From: Owenia fusiformis
Taxonomy: Eukaryota; Annelida; Polychaeta; Sabellida; Oweniidae
DNA: 64,000 bases
NCBI GenBank assembly: GCA_903813345.2
Contig: CAIIXF020000001.1
Span: 23,269,915-23,333,914, forward strand
Reading direction: 5' to 3'
Shown here: piece after piece, positions 1 to 13,305 of the stretch
Numbering within the stretch: the stretch's first letter is position 1
Layout of the letters: the number at the start of each line of letters is the position of its first letter
Position numbers and translations under genes: made by a program
The notes under the pieces: model-generated
The model's database searches: none
The model's input: the letters and a program-made list of their open reading frames with translations, nothing else
What the model was told of the DNA's origin: nothing

Positions 1-575
1 GTTTAACATTGCCAAAGGTTGAAGATCATTTTTCGCACTTTGATTTTGAAAAGAGATCACTCATTAAACCAACCTTAGCCCCTTGGGTCAATTAGCATAA
101 TGGTACAAAAGAAAGATTTGTAAAAGATATAATTTTTGCAACAAATAATTAAAAAAAGATTTTACAATTTTTTTAAATGGGCATTATGGGGTCCACAGCC
201 TGATCTATCTATTGGAGTACAGAATACCCTCTAATGCCTAGCTAAAGAGTTATTAATTATAGATAAATATACAAAATAAGAAATGTTTTATTTTAACTGA
301 GAGACCTCTGATGTTTTTGCAATCAAAACCTAGCTTATCATTTACAATAATAATGTCAGGCTAACATTTAAAATGTAATTTAATTTTTGCTATTTTGATA
401 ATTGTTATCTTTCAAGTTCAGCTTTGACAGCACATGTGGTGACTCATTTACCTTTCTTTTAATAAAATTCTTGAGATACAGAAAAACATTTTATTCATAA
501 TATACTTCCAAGCAGAAATATTTTAGAATTAACCCCTCAATGCACTTTACTATACTGTAAAGGATTTACACCCCC

Positions 576-790
576 TCATTTTTTAGTGGATACTTGTGTA
601 ACTTGTAACCTGGTAACCTGTGACTGACCTGCGTAACTTGATGCCTGTTTGACCTTTAACTTGACTGTAACTTGATTGTACAAGTAAAACTTGACTTTAA
701 CTTGATTGTATAACTTGACTTTAACTTCAGTTGGTGTAACTTGTAACCTGTGTAAATTGTGTAACCTGTAACTTGGATAACCAGATAAAT
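576..790. repeat. Degenerate minisatellite, TAACTTG/TAACCTG-type units
   Basis: Short imperfect units built on AACTTG, TAACCTG and TGTAACTTG recur throughout this tract. The minus-strand open frame across it reads as Lys/Val/Gln-rich low complexity, so it reflects the repeat and not a gene. Confidence 0.6.
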
Positions 791-1108
791 AGTGTGACAC
801 AACCATTCAGACTCTCTTCTTAATCAGAGATGACTACTCAATCCTTGAATATTCCTTTCATGTATTGTATATGAATAATTTAATTAAAATTTCTTTTAGT
901 CCAGAGGTTACCAAATATGGTATATTTCTTACCTCTTCAATAAGATGCTTATATGGAACTGCAGACATTGTCTTCACATTTAGAATACTGTTTTATTGAC
1001 AGCTAGGAGACATAATGCTGCTCAAAATCCCCATCCATAATCCTTAGCACTTGTACATGTAACAAGTTCTGTTAGTAGTTATATGTTAGTTTTAGTTATA
1101 TAACAATA

Positions 1109-1181
1109 TACATGTACATTGTACAAGTCTATATTGTACATTGTACAAGTCTATATTGTACACTGTACAAGTCTATATTGT
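1109..1181. repeat. Tandem 22-bp repeat, about three copies
   Basis: The unit TTGTACATTGTACAAGTCTA recurs three times head-to-tail, the third copy with one change (ACACTG for ACATTG). Each unit contains the self-complementary core TTGTACA..TGTACAA. Confidence 0.8.
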
Positions 1182-4100
1182 CTACCAGATTCTGCAAATT
1201 GCAAAACTAGGCACATAGCTACTCTATGGTAATGGGGTAATGTTTCCTTCCTGAGATAAAACTATCTTCTCAAAGTGTTATGAGCCACATTTAGAGTATT
1301 CAGGATTCTTGCATCTACTTAATTCTTACATTCGCCTATTTGAATTCCCAAAACAAATGATGAGAACTCTCAAAAAGTCTTAGTTTACTACAGTCATAGT
1401 GAAAAGTTGTGTCTATTAATAGCTTAATCTGGTACACTGACCAAAGAAGATAATAAAACATTCAAGAAATATCCAAGTATCTCTGTTACTGTAAAACAAC
1501 TTATGTTCCTGGCCGATTATGTCCTAAATTTTGCCAAATAAATGGAACTGAAATTATGAGATGTGCCTATAATTAAATATCAATTCTCCCAAAAATGATA
1601 TCACAATTATTTGACAGAACAAAGGATATTAAATGAAGGGCTGTGAGTTGCTGACTTAGAGAGGTTTACAGTAAAATAACTCTAAAAAATGAAATCAAAG
1701 GAGCTGCAAAATACAAGAGGCTTTTAGAAGGCCTTTTAGCGAGAGATAGTGCAACATTGATGAGTTTATACCCTGATAGCATATACCCTTACTGCTAAAA
1801 ATAACATGGAAATCACAAAATAGAGAACTACTACAGTAATTCTATACAGTTAAGCATCAATGAATACCTTTGATTAACTTTCTGTTACTCACTCGGGAGT
1901 ACTATAACCTTCCAAGACTAGTTAAAAAATTTTTTTTTTTTAATATATATTTATTTAAGTCAGAAACAGCTACATATTTGTCACATGTTTACATAATCAA
2001 ATATATCGAAATAGATGCATACGGGTTGTATAATCAATTGTATGCTAAATTATCAAGGAAAGTTAAACTAGTTAGACTTAAGTTAAAATATAGCATATAT
2101 ATATTGGGAACATTCTGACACTCATAGCATCTCTCTCTGTTGAATTGAAGATGTTCAGAAGGAAAGAAAAAGTAAAGGAAAAGAATAGTTTAGATGAAAA
2201 ACAAATGCCTAATAGATGGCACCTCAAACAATATAAACTATTATGCATTCTTTTATTTTTATATTCTCTATGTTTTACAGGATCATAGATTTTAGTTTTG
2301 TTCATGTGATAATCAATTGGAACTTTTTTTAACAAAAGGTTTATAAAAGGTTTATTAATTACATGAATTATTGATTATTAGAAATGTTTTGATTTAATTT
2401 CTTGTCTCATCTTTCCTTGTTATACAAAAAATATAAATAGAAAATTTAAGCAACAGTTAAAATATCACACCTGGAATAAATTGATGTAGATTTGAATTAC
2501 AAGCATTTTCATTCTGAACATAAAGATGGCACCACATCATTTCTTTCTATCTCTAAACATATTGCCATCTATTGAAAGAAGAAAATTTCTTATCAACATG
2601 AAAGATTGTTGCATAAAAATATACAGCCACATGAGAGGCTCGATCAGCTTAAAAGAGTAATAATGATAACATTATAAAATATGCAGTAAAAATAAAACTA
2701 CATGGTTGTATTTCTAATTTATTCGATCTTCGCTTCAATTGTGAATTAAGAATTACAAGAGGTTTAAATGCTTAGGTTTCAAATGTTGCCCCTTGTGTTT
2801 GATTTGACAATAAATAATGAATAGTTAGGATGAAAAGTCAAACTTCAGCAAAGGGAATAACAAAAAAAATATATATCATAGCATAATTATACATTGAGGA
2901 TCTTGTTCCTTTGCAAGATCTTATCTGAGGTTTGATAAAAGTTCTTTTGCTCCCACTTTAGAATGCAGAATTAAACGTTGTGGCTTTCTCTTTCACTTTT
3001 TGGACATTTCAAAACTTTATGAGCAATTTTGAAAATCCCTGATTTTTCAAGCACATTGTTGCTACCCTGTGCACATCACCATGGCTACCAGATCCTTGAT
3101 TACAATAATACTTTTCCAAACACACCATCCACAGTAGCGTAGGTTACCACGGTTTTGATTTCACAAAAGAAATGCTCCAGCTTCATTTCCTAAAGTTAGG
3201 ATGAAATCAGGCAGATTGTGTCATTACTCAAGGGACAAGAAAACCTCTGACATTTTCTATCAACCATATAATTATCTTGAAAGTACATACTGCTGAGATG
3301 CGACCTGCAAATGTTGATTTCTGTCACGAAAACCCATAAGTTATCTTATGCAGGAGTCAGCAGTTGTCATAGATCTCTATAATAGGACACTTCAACATCA
3401 TTAAAACTTCCCTCTCTGCTTACCTCAAAAGTAAACGCCAACATTTTCACATAAAAACAATTATTTTGACATAATGAAGGGATTTTGCCTTGTAGAGATG
3501 ATCCATATATCACATAAATAGGCTAGAAGTGAGAAGGTAGTTACTTTAAACCATAGCGTGAACATGTAATTATGCATAATAAAATATTAATTTATTATGC
3601 CAACCACAGACTTGAGATTTCTTTTGATTTATCGGAATCTCAATTGTTACAGAAGTTAACAAATATATTACTGACGCACACAAAAGAATTACAGACACAC
3701 AAATAAAGAGCAGTAAAATATTGTTTTTTTACCATTAATGTGGGTCAATACACTTAATTTTTAATAACTTCATTTTACTTAAGATTATCTATAAATATAC
3801 ATCCATTAACTTCCCATTAAAACCTGATCAAATCAAAATGATTTCAATCGTTACCTGGATTTCTCTTTTCATCACTCACATACTAAGTATGTTTCCTTTC
3901 AAGCAGTATATTTTGACTTACCATTGCAACAAAAGTTAGCTCTAATATTTGTTGTTACTTTTTATGCATCGCAGAATGTTTTTCAACATAACATACCTCA
4001 TAGTAATATAATTAATGAAAATAATGAAAAACATCTGCAATGTTTATATTAGCTAAATTAGTCATTCAGGTATTACTAAAACAAACTGAAGGCTTTGATG

Positions 4101-4276
4101 CTAGCTTAATTCACTGACTGAGTGGAACGTTAACATTTTCCTGACAGACAAATTGATACTAAAATCATCATCAAAGTGGATGGGAATTAAAGACACAATA
4201 AACAGATGAAAAACATGGCAGTGAATCAAAGATTACAAACATAAAACCCCTTATATCCTAACAGTCTAATATTCAG

Positions 4277-6090
4277 TTTAAGCTTGCATATAAAATCGAA
4301 ACACAAACCGATACATATGACTAATCACCCATGCAAATGCATCTCTTAAATAACTTGCGTTCATGTTTAGGTGGTCGAAAACAGTGCAAGCTTAAGCTCC
4401 CTATTACCATAATTACCTAAACAATAGCCTGGGGTAGTAAAAAAGTGGAAGAAGAGGGCAGCCAATGAATAAGATTAGATGATACTGATCTTGAAAATTC
4501 CTCAATTTTCAGCAATTATAGTTCCATATTCTTATCATTATGTAGAGGGGAAAGACCTCCCGTCATGCCATGTCCCTCCCATGATGCAAAGATGAACTTC
4601 TGTTTTAAATTATCAGTGTATCGTGTATGGCACATTTATGGCATTTCTCCTCTCTCTTTGGCCATGTAATTAATTATACCCATTCTGGTGTACCAGAGCC
4701 CCTCTTATCTACTGTTTGGAAGGATAAAGACAAAGGGGGGTTATTGCAATGAGTTATACCCCTTTAAAATAATATCATTGATACATGATACAGTACTAAT
4801 AAATGTTGTCTGACAGCACTGAACAAATTTCACTTTTGATTTCATTAAAACTAAATCCATAAATCATCAGAACCCTTGAGTTGTTTCATTTTTTCATCAC
4901 ATGAAAATCTAATTGGATGGCAATATTGATGAGTCTGTGATCTTTGGAAACATTATCTGAAAATATTCACTGTCTATGTTAAGCATGAATCACCTCCTCA
5001 TGGTTCAATTGATTTAGCTTAACCCAAGCCATAGTGCAAATATTTGTTCATGTGGCAAAAGAAAAAATGCTTTAAAATAACTTCAATGCATTCTTGATAT
5101 ATATCAAAGAAACAGAAATGCATGTATTTCTTGAGCTTCAGTTTGGAACTAAGAATTAAAACTAATGTAAAATAGAAATAAAAGAATGAAAAGGTAGAAA
5201 AATGACTTTTAAAATACTTTTTCTTGGTTTTGGGAGATAGGGGGATGAAACTGGGAAAATGAGAAATCAATTTTGCTCACTTATTTCCGAGATTTTTCTG
5301 AGAAAACTCAGATTGCCATTCAATATGTAAGATTAGCCTTGTTAAGTTGAAAATAAAATTGACAAAATGTTGACTTGGATATGACAAAAATTCTAAATTT
5401 TACTGTGACTTTTTGAGGTTTTTATAATGCAGATCCTTCTTCCCCTCATCTCAATAGATTAAATAAGGCTGGTGTGTTTTGGACGGTAAGTTATGATATA
5501 ATTTTGAAATGGCGAATAAGGTATTTGACTTCTTTGCCCGAAATACCAAATATACATTATACATAGCTAATATCATAAACGCTATAAAGTATTTTACTTT
5601 TTTGAACCATATAGAATAGTTGCAGGACCAGATCTAGACCAGGAAATATTTAGTTACACCGTGTGTCAAGTTTTGAATCACAAGTTCAGAATGGGTTGTA
5701 CTATTTAAGACAAATGGGATCTTTAATTAGAACAGAACGTTACCAGACCAGTTGTTGTTTAAAACCTTGAAACTGATAAATCCTTTCTTGTATCATACAT
5801 TTGTGCATGCAACACGGAAGTGTATCTCTCACTGTGGAAGTCTTTTAAAAGAGAGCTTCATCTACTCAAAGGGAGTGTCATCAACTACTTTCTGGCCTTC
5901 AGGGTGCTTTTAAGCAATTCTTATATTCAAGTCTTGTGTCTTTGATAATAGGCAATTTTAGCTTGCATATAATATCTAAACGTCAACCTATAGGTATGAC
6001 TCATCACCCATACAAATGCATCGCTTAAATATTTTCCATTCATGTTAAGGTTGTGAAAAACATTGCACGTTTAAGGTCCCTATTAACCAA
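4277..6090. repeat. Pair of dispersed direct repeats (4277-4412 and 5952-6090)
   Basis: The two segments share an extended, roughly 130-bp diverged block in the same orientation. Shared landmarks are TTTAGCTTGCATATAA-like sequence, TATGACT..ATCACCCAT, CAAATGCATC..CTTAAATA and TCCCTATTA. They are probably two fragments of one old interspersed repeat. The coordinates give the span from the first copy to the end of the second. Confidence 0.6.
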
Positions 6091-8535
6091 GTTGAAAATA
6101 GTACAAGTTTCCCCACTCATTGGCTAGCTTGTATAATTCAATGTTAAAATGTAGAAGGCTCCATTAAGCTTGAACAAAAATATAAGTTTAACATAATATA
6201 ATTATCATTTGTTTACTAAAACAAGATATTTAACTTTCATGAATTTATGACATGAACTCTATTGGGATATCTACCCAAGCTACAGTTTGGACCATAAATA
6301 AATTAGTAGTCGATATTATCACCATTTCCAAACAATGGTGGTTTGAAAGCCCATAGTTTCCAATTCTGTCTCAATACATATCACCAAATTTTTTTATATT
6401 TTACATTTTGTACTCTCATCAGATGTATGGCCTCCTCTTGAAATGCTCTTATATTTAACAAGGAAAAATCTCTCTTCAGCAAATCCATGACTCATTTATT
6501 TATGGTCTAAACTGTAAGAAATCACATTTTCAGAAAAACATTTTTTTTCAAAATTGATACACAACCTTTTAAAACCATATTTTAGATGTCATGTTTTATG
6601 CAGATTTTTAAATATGATATCACTTTGGATACGTAATTTTGGATACGTAAAATTGAGACTATTTTTACATGCACCTAATATATTAAAATCTGTCTGCCAG
6701 ATACATTAATTCTCTATTTGGTAATTCAAGCTTTAATGATTCCAGACAAATTGAAAACGAAGAACTTGATGTCAGATTAGCAGAATAAATTGTTGCTTGA
6801 TCCACTGGAAAACAAATAAAAAATCTACCATCCTTTCCGGTGACTTATCATCAAAATGAAATATCTGATAATAGCCATAATTATCTGAAAACAAGTATTG
6901 TTAATGAGGAGTTACTGAAAACTTCAATTCTGGTGCCATATTATCTTGTTTGATAATTAATTAGAAATGACATTTTTGTATTTAACAAAACCACAAGAAT
7001 GTTCTTTTGGTGCTAAATATTCTATTTTCATAATATTTTCTCATGTAGGCCTACCAAATAAAGAAGTCACAAAAAGTTCACACCATGTGGTTGAGTCAGT
7101 GAATCCGTTAAGAGTTACACTGAATAAGAAGCAACAGTTTGACTGGAATACCACACACAATTGACATGTTAATGGTCAAAACAAACATACTATTTCTGAA
7201 CCAATAATATTTCTATCCATTTGTACCTCTGCATAGCTCAGGCACCTCTCATGCTGGTCCATAAAATTTTCAGATTTTATTTGCAAACTTGATTATTTTG
7301 CAATTTATTCAGGAATATTGAGATAACCAAGCAAGGGGTTGCGGTTGTATGAACTGCTGGGTGTAATTTATTGAGCTGAAAAAAGTGTAGAAATATATTA
7401 GTTTTGGTAATAGGTTCCTTGTAACATATGTTTTTGTTATGCGCTTCAATTTTTTAACTTGATTTCACTCCTTACAACATATTCCTTCTAAATTCAATAG
7501 AACTCAACTTGGTTCAAAGTAAAGTTATGAATAATATAACTTAATTATAATAAATATAAATTAAAATAAGTACGGATTTATTATATGCAAAATTATCATT
7601 TGTATGTTATATCCATGTTTCCTATACTACAACTCCATGGTCACTATGCATATGTTTGAAGTAAACATTATTTTAAATATGATACTTACAGAATGATGCA
7701 ATTGAATAAAATTTACATGATGTGAAACAATTTTTCAGTTTCTTCCTTAAATAAGAATTAACATTTTTTGACCACTCAGCAAATGAATCCATGTCTGCAA
7801 AATTGGTGATTTCAAATATTGAACCAAATTATACAGGTTGTCATGTGTGCCGCTGTGAATGGTAGAGACAGAATCTTGTACAATACAGATTGATGCCTTG
7901 CAGTTAGCTAATGTTACATCCTACAACGCAAGCCTCTAAGCCTGCAGAAATGTAGCGCTTCATTGTTTTAAAAAGTGCTTAATTGTGCACCAGGAAATAA
8001 ACATCACTCTCCTAATAGTCAGCTCTCTGGGGGCCATAAACACTTTTTCTCAATTTACAGAAATTTCAATGAACGATAACAATTTAAGAGGAAATTATCT
8101 CAATAAAATGCTAAACTGACATAAACTATCAAGTTGGATTACGAAAATAATAAAACATTTTTGGAAAGAAAACTGCAGTAGAAGCAAGTGGAGTTATTTT
8201 TAAGTATACAGAGGCTGGTGTGAGAAGAAGCTGTTCAAATTTATCAATCTGTAATTTTTGTAAAATGTATTAGATCATGATAACATAAGTTTTAAAGATG
8301 CCTCTCTTCAAAACAAGTACTGAAATAACAATCAAAGGATTAAATAAATACTGAACAGTTTTAACACAACTAGTGAAAACGAGAATTTCTTTAAAACATT
8401 TTTGGATTTAATTAATAATATTGAGCTTCTATGCTAATATCAATAAATAAGGAAAATATTTCAAGTGGATATCGGAAAATAAAAATAAAGACAACCACGA
8501 CAACATTGGAGATAAATTATAGCTAACATAAGGAG

Positions 8536-11500
8536 ATGGAGATGAAAGATTTGAAAATATGGATTTTACATCTGGCTTTATGCTGTATGTTGATACCTAT
8601 ATATGTGACTGCTTACCCATTGAGCCCTATACCTGGGAGGGACCATGCTCCTTCAGGATCTAAATGTCCCTACAAATGCATGTGTCAGAATAACCAAATC
8701 TTCTGTAATGGGGTCATGTTGCGTAGCGTGCCCCTGGATATACCTATCCCAACAGTTTATCTCAATCTCCGTGGCAACATTATCAAACAGTTGAGTATGA
8801 ACTCTACATTTCCAAAACTTGAAAACCTCCAGGGACTGCTACTTGGGGGTAACAAGATTGCGCACATTGATGATGGAGTATTAATGAAGATGAGACAGTT
8901 AATGATGCTGGATTTAAGTAAGAACTCTCTTGTGAAAGTTACAGCGAATACTTTTCACGGGGCTCGTTATTTGTGGACACTTTCCCTGGCTACTAACCAG
9001 TTGGAGAAAATTGGGGATGCTCTTGAGGACTTACGTGCATTGTCCATCCTTAACTTAGCAAGCAACAAATTGAAAGCGATCAATGAAAATGACTTCAAAC
9101 ACAATACGAAATTAAAATTACTAGATTTATCCAAGAATAAGATATCGTTCATACATCCAAGTGCATTTAAGGATCTGCCTAACTTGCAGTACTTACTCCT
9201 GAAGTTCAATCCCCTGGTTGGGATGTCTTACTTGAGATTCAGTGCCAACAGCAGGCTTGCACTGGCTGACTTCACCAACTGTGGGCTCAGGCTCATCATT
9301 GGTGGCCTCCCCAGGTCTGTCAAAGAACTCCGCTACTCAAAGAACAATCTCACTTCAGTTGTTGCAACTGATTTCATGCCAAACTCAACACTTAAAAAAC
9401 TTAATATTAATGAGAATCAAGTTGTGTGGATTGATGGTGATGTATTTTCCAGGCTACCGAGATTGGAAGAGTTATGGCTGAGCAAGAACAGACTGATAAA
9501 TGTGCCTACAAATATATCAGCATCTATAGAGGGAGTGTACCTAGAAAATAACCGCATCCACAATCTGGGACATGGCAATTTCATCCACAATGCCAATTTG
9601 AAATTCTTAAACCTCCAGCAGAACAACATCACCAATATATGTCATGGTACCTTTAGTGGTCTGACCAGCCTCATTACTCTAGACTTGGGAGCCAATTACA
9701 TTTCTGACGTTAAAAAATGCTCGTTTGAAAATCTAACTAACTTGGAAAAATTAGATCTGTCAAGAAACCCTATACGAAAGATGGGTACTGAATGTTTTGA
9801 GCCACTTTCAAAGTTACGAACTTTGCAAATGTCACATGTGCCAACTAACGCCAGAATGTATCCTGACATTTTCCGTGGTGTAAGAAACTTGCAATACCTT
9901 GACCTTTATAATAGCCCCAGTATAGCCCAGGGGATAGTCAAGTCAGCTGACTACCTCGATACTCTTTATTCAGTCAGGGATCTAAACTTAATGTACGATG
10001 GATTACAAACTCTACCAGAATTTTTCCCATCATATTTCCCGAACATCCAAGTTGTGAAACTATCAGGTAATCCCTGGCGATGTGACGCCAATATCCTTAC
10101 ACTCAGAAACTGGATACGTAACCAAACCAATGTGAACTTTTATTTGGGGAATGAAATTCAATGTATGACCCCTGAATGGATGCAGGGAAAGGCAATTTAT
10201 GATGTAGATGAGAATGTTGACTTTGATGAAGAGAAAAACACTATACCTGATGACTATTATTATTATGATGAGGAGGACTTTAAAGAGGCAATGGCTGAGA
10301 AAAACGAAAAGGATTATGAGACCCAGTCACAAAATAAACCTGAGAAGGCTACATCTATTGCAAGTGAAAGAGAAATAAAACCCTATACACAAACACAAAG
10401 CCCTCATTACAATGGCATAACACATACTGATGCAACAGAGAATGAAATAACCGAACCAAATGATTTTGAAGACAACATAACTGAAGCAATCCCTACATCA
10501 AACAATAACCATGATGCTGACAATATCATGAGAAATGAGGTTATCACAGAACAACCAGTAATCAACCCTCGCCGAGTAAATGGAAAAGATATTCTCGAAA
10601 TTGACACAAATAAAGCTGAAACAATTGAGAGAGAGAATGGACAAGTACAGAAGAAAACAAGTTTTAGAATAAATGGCTTCAAAGTAATTGTTAAAACATC
10701 AGATTCAGACACTGTAAAAGTATTAAAACAAGATCAAAATAACAGACAACAAATTGTTGCATCTCTAGATTCATCAAATGATGAGAAAAATGAACATTAT
10801 GAGAAAGCAAAGCAGATAATATCAAATCACCTAATCAGAAATAACATCACTGTAAAAGGAACTACAAATGTAGAAATTAAAACTAGACCCAAGGCACCAA
10901 TTGTAAACAAACAAGATCAAAATAACAGACAACAAATTGTTGCATCTCTAGATTCATTGAATGATGAGAAAAATGAACATTATGAGAAAGCTAAACAGAT
11001 AATATCAAATCACCTAATCAGAAATAATGTCACTGTAAAAGGAACAACAAATGTAGAAATTAAAACTAGACCCAAGGCACCAATTGTAAACAAACCAAAA
11101 GTTGCAATAAAAGTTGGGATTAAAGTGACACCAAGACGGAAAACACCAAGAACAAATGTAAACTCTTATGTAAAATACAGAAATAAAGCTGAAAATAGAT
11201 ATGCCGATGAGCCTAAACTTAGAATAACAACAGCTGCAACAAGAACAACAATGATAACAACAACACAGAAAAAGTCAAATACGAATATTAACTCTTACGC
11301 ACAATACAGAAACAAGGAAAGATATAGATATGCCAATAAGCCCAATAACAAAATAACAACAGCACCAAAAATAACAACAAGGGCAACAACAACACCAAGA
11401 ATGACAACACAAATGAAAACAACACCAAGGACGCTGGTAACACCAAAAACAATTGCTAATGACAGAGTTCACAGTGGAGACAATGATGATATAGAGTTTA

Positions 11501-11682
11501 TTGAGGAAAATATTCAAACCACAGTACCTCATGAGAAAACAAACAATGATAATATAAACAATGCTGAAGACCACAATGAGGGCCGAAAGCATAAAGGTGA
11601 TGTTGGTTCTACAACAGCAGAAGATGACTATGATGCAGAACCTGGTGAGTCAGAGGAATATTCTGGGGCAGGTTTTCTATGA
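8536..11682 (+). CDS. Secreted leucine-rich-repeat protein with low-complexity Thr/Lys-rich tail
   Basis: A single uninterrupted frame encodes 1048 residues. Residues 1-27 form a hydrophobic signal peptide (core WILHLALCCMLIPIYV). An LRR N-terminal cap follows with Cys at 44, 48, 50 and 57 (C-x3-C-x-C-x6-C). About 18-19 LRRs of 23-25 residues cover roughly 68-512, with clear LxxLxLxxN cores such as LMMLDLSKN and LITLDLGAN. The C-cap (NPWRCD, about 512) is degenerate: only two of the usual four Cys are visible. After it come an acidic Tyr/Asp run, a tandem 61-residue duplication (731-791 and 792-852) and Thr/Arg/Lys-rich sequence resembling mucin-type stalks. No transmembrane segment, TIR or kinase domain is seen, so it is inferred to be secreted or matrix-associated. 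N-glycosylation sequons are frequent in the LRR part. It resembles chondroadherin/slit-type LRR proteins in domain layout; the exact orthologue is not recognised. The start is the first ATG before the signal peptide. Confidence 0.9.
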   Translation: MEMKDLKIWILHLALCCMLIPIYVTAYPLSPIPGRDHAPSGSKCPYKCMCQNNQIFCNGVMLRSVPLDIPIPTVYLNLRGNIIKQLSMNSTFPKLENLQGLLLGGNKIAHIDDGVLMKMRQLMMLDLSKNSLVKVTANTFHGARYLWTLSLATNQLEKIGDALEDLRALSILNLASNKLKAINENDFKHNTKLKLLDLSKNKISFIHPSAFKDLPNLQYLLLKFNPLVGMSYLRFSANSRLALADFTNCGLRLIIGGLPRSVKELRYSKNNLTSVVATDFMPNSTLKKLNINENQVVWIDGDVFSRLPRLEELWLSKNRLINVPTNISASIEGVYLENNRIHNLGHGNFIHNANLKFLNLQQNNITNICHGTFSGLTSLITLDLGANYISDVKKCSFENLTNLEKLDLSRNPIRKMGTECFEPLSKLRTLQMSHVPTNARMYPDIFRGVRNLQYLDLYNSPSIAQGIVKSADYLDTLYSVRDLNLMYDGLQTLPEFFPSYFPNIQVVKLSGNPWRCDANILTLRNWIRNQTNVNFYLGNEIQCMTPEWMQGKAIYDVDENVDFDEEKNTIPDDYYYYDEEDFKEAMAEKNEKDYETQSQNKPEKATSIASEREIKPYTQTQSPHYNGITHTDATENEITEPNDFEDNITEAIPTSNNNHDADNIMRNEVITEQPVINPRRVNGKDILEIDTNKAETIERENGQVQKKTSFRINGFKVIVKTSDSDTVKVLKQDQNNRQQIVASLDSSNDEKNEHYEKAKQIISNHLIRNNITVKGTTNVEIKTRPKAPIVNKQDQNNRQQIVASLDSLNDEKNEHYEKAKQIISNHLIRNNVTVKGTTNVEIKTRPKAPIVNKPKVAIKVGIKVTPRRKTPRTNVNSYVKYRNKAENRYADEPKLRITTAATRTTMITTTQKKSNTNINSYAQYRNKERYRYANKPNNKITTAPKITTRATTTPRMTTQMKTTPRTLVTPKTIANDRVHSGDNDDIEFIEENIQTTVPHEKTNNDNINNAEDHNEGRKHKGDVGSTTAEDDYDAEPGESEEYSGAGFL
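10726..11091 (+). repeat. Tandem 183-bp duplication inside the LRR gene
   Basis: Two adjacent 183-bp copies (10726-10908 and 10909-11091) encode the same 61 residues, starting KQDQNNRQQIVASLDS. They differ at only a few positions (for example SSN versus SLN, NNIT versus NNVT). The period is a whole number of codons, so the frame is kept. The near identity indicates a recent duplication in a fast-evolving stalk region. Confidence 0.93.
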
Positions 11683-12472
11683 CAATAGGATGCTAGAGCA
11701 ATGAAACACTTCACACAAGACATTCTTCTTTTTTGATTTTCCAATTTTTAATTTTTTTTAATCTAACATTTCTCTCCTTTTTTCTGAGTTGAGTCTTCTT
11801 AAAAATATATAAGATGACATCATTTATTTGAAAATCTAATTCATTCATTTTATAGATTCATTTTATTTTATTCATGTTTGTGCTTGTGTACATTTGACAG
11901 TATGAGAAGTGGCTGGCCATTTATGGGTTTGAAGAAATTCCTTCAGAGATATGATCATAAAAAAATCATGGAATTTTTAATCATTGGTTGTTTTGTCTGC
12001 ATATTTAGATGCCGCAATAACTTCCAACAGATTCACATATGTACCGAGTCTCTTTTCTATAACCTGTTCATATATGTCAATGTGTTAAATGTGAAAATGT
12101 AATCTTTTCTTATATAATGCTTATACATAGAACATGATGTACAAAGTAAAATACTTTTATATGAGTAGACCTAGATTCATAATTTGATTAACTGTAATAT
12201 AATCATAATTGTACATTTTGATTAACTCAAATGAAAATGAGGATGAACAATGTATTATATATGTTTTGATGTGTAAAAATCAAAAAAAATTGTCGCTAAG
12301 AAGACGGACAGTTGCATTTCTTAAAAGGGACCAATGTTTTAGATGGTTCTTTGTGGTTGAAAATGCATGAATGATTAAATGACCCCTTATTCCTGGCTTA
12401 AAACACTATTAACATCATCTAGAAATTAGGAATGTAAATCTTAAAGGAATAAAATTTAATAGTATCAATAAA
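11683..12472 (+). other. Probable 3' UTR of the LRR gene with AATAAA signals
   Basis: AT-rich sequence after the stop codon with no recognisable coding content. Canonical AATAAA hexamers occur at 12448-12453 and 12467-12472; either could direct polyadenylation. The extent of the UTR is an inference. Confidence 0.45.
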
Positions 12473-13164
12473 ATACTTTTTTAGTTTTATATATACAAGA
12501 AGGGCTTGCATTTAAATGGCAGCAAAGAACAGTGTAGAATTGTAGTTGATCTTTCCAAAAATATTTTTAGAAAATTGGCATGACAAAGAATGTTGAGACC
12601 AAAAAGACCGTAAAAATATGATAATCTCAACACATTAATAGCCTTTGTTGCACATTTGGCATTTGGCACATTTGAACTCTCGTTCATTGACTTAAATTTC
12701 TTTTGATAGAGCTTTTCATCTGGTTTGCAAATGTATTTCGCGGTAATACCATTTTGTTCAGGTGGTCTCAAATCCTTAGCAGGGGTACCGATTATAAGGT
12801 CTATCAGTGCAATCCTAGCTACCTACCTAGCAGACATGTATCTGCTTTACAAATATTTATCCACGGTCATATTCCCCTGTGTTCGAAAAAATCAAAGTGT
12901 GATATTTATCCAAGGTCAGGAAGTTCTAGCGCCAGCTGAGAAGTTAATTCATGTTTTGATTGCTCTGTCAAGAAAAACATACGGCTTCATCTATGGAACA
13001 TCTGAAAACCTCAATATCCTGTGCTCCATACACCTGATACAGTGTTTCCTGATTTAATTAATCCATACCAAAATTATGTCAGCTTTATATGTACTTAAGT
13101 CAGTTGTCTTAGCTATAAGCAATAAGCTGTCTCATTATAAAAACTGTATCAAAACTGTATAAAA

Positions 13165-13305
13165 TCTATGTCATCAAAATAGATGTCAGCAAAATTGAAG
13201 TCATCAAAATCAATGTCATCAAAATCAATGTAAACTAAATCGATGTCACCAAAAATCAATGTCAGCAAAATCAATGTGAGCTGAATCAATGTCATCAAGT
13301 AAATG
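13165..13305. repeat. Short-period tandem repeat, unit about 16 bp
   Basis: Around nine imperfect units of the form ATGTCATCAAAATCA are visible, with substitutions such as GTCAGC and GTCACC. It has no coding appearance. Confidence 0.7.

Larger units (their letters stand above)
1..8535. other. AT-rich non-coding stretch upstream of the LRR gene
   Basis: No coding exon was recognised on either strand; the short open frames here show no family signature. Visible structure is limited to a minisatellite-like tract, a 22-bp tandem repeat and a pair of dispersed direct repeats (listed separately). It may be intergenic, or part of a long intron of the minus-strand ACAP gene, whose known exons stop at 18534 with an open splice donor pointing this way. 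Confidence 0.6.

Noticed and set aside
12487-13057. Overlapping minus (94 aa) and plus (110 aa) frames, the minus one with an exon-like look (DLRPPEQNGITAKYICKPDE)
   Set aside because: Stops lie immediately upstream on the minus strand, no donor/acceptor pair defines an exon and no family is recognised; possibly an old transposon fragment.
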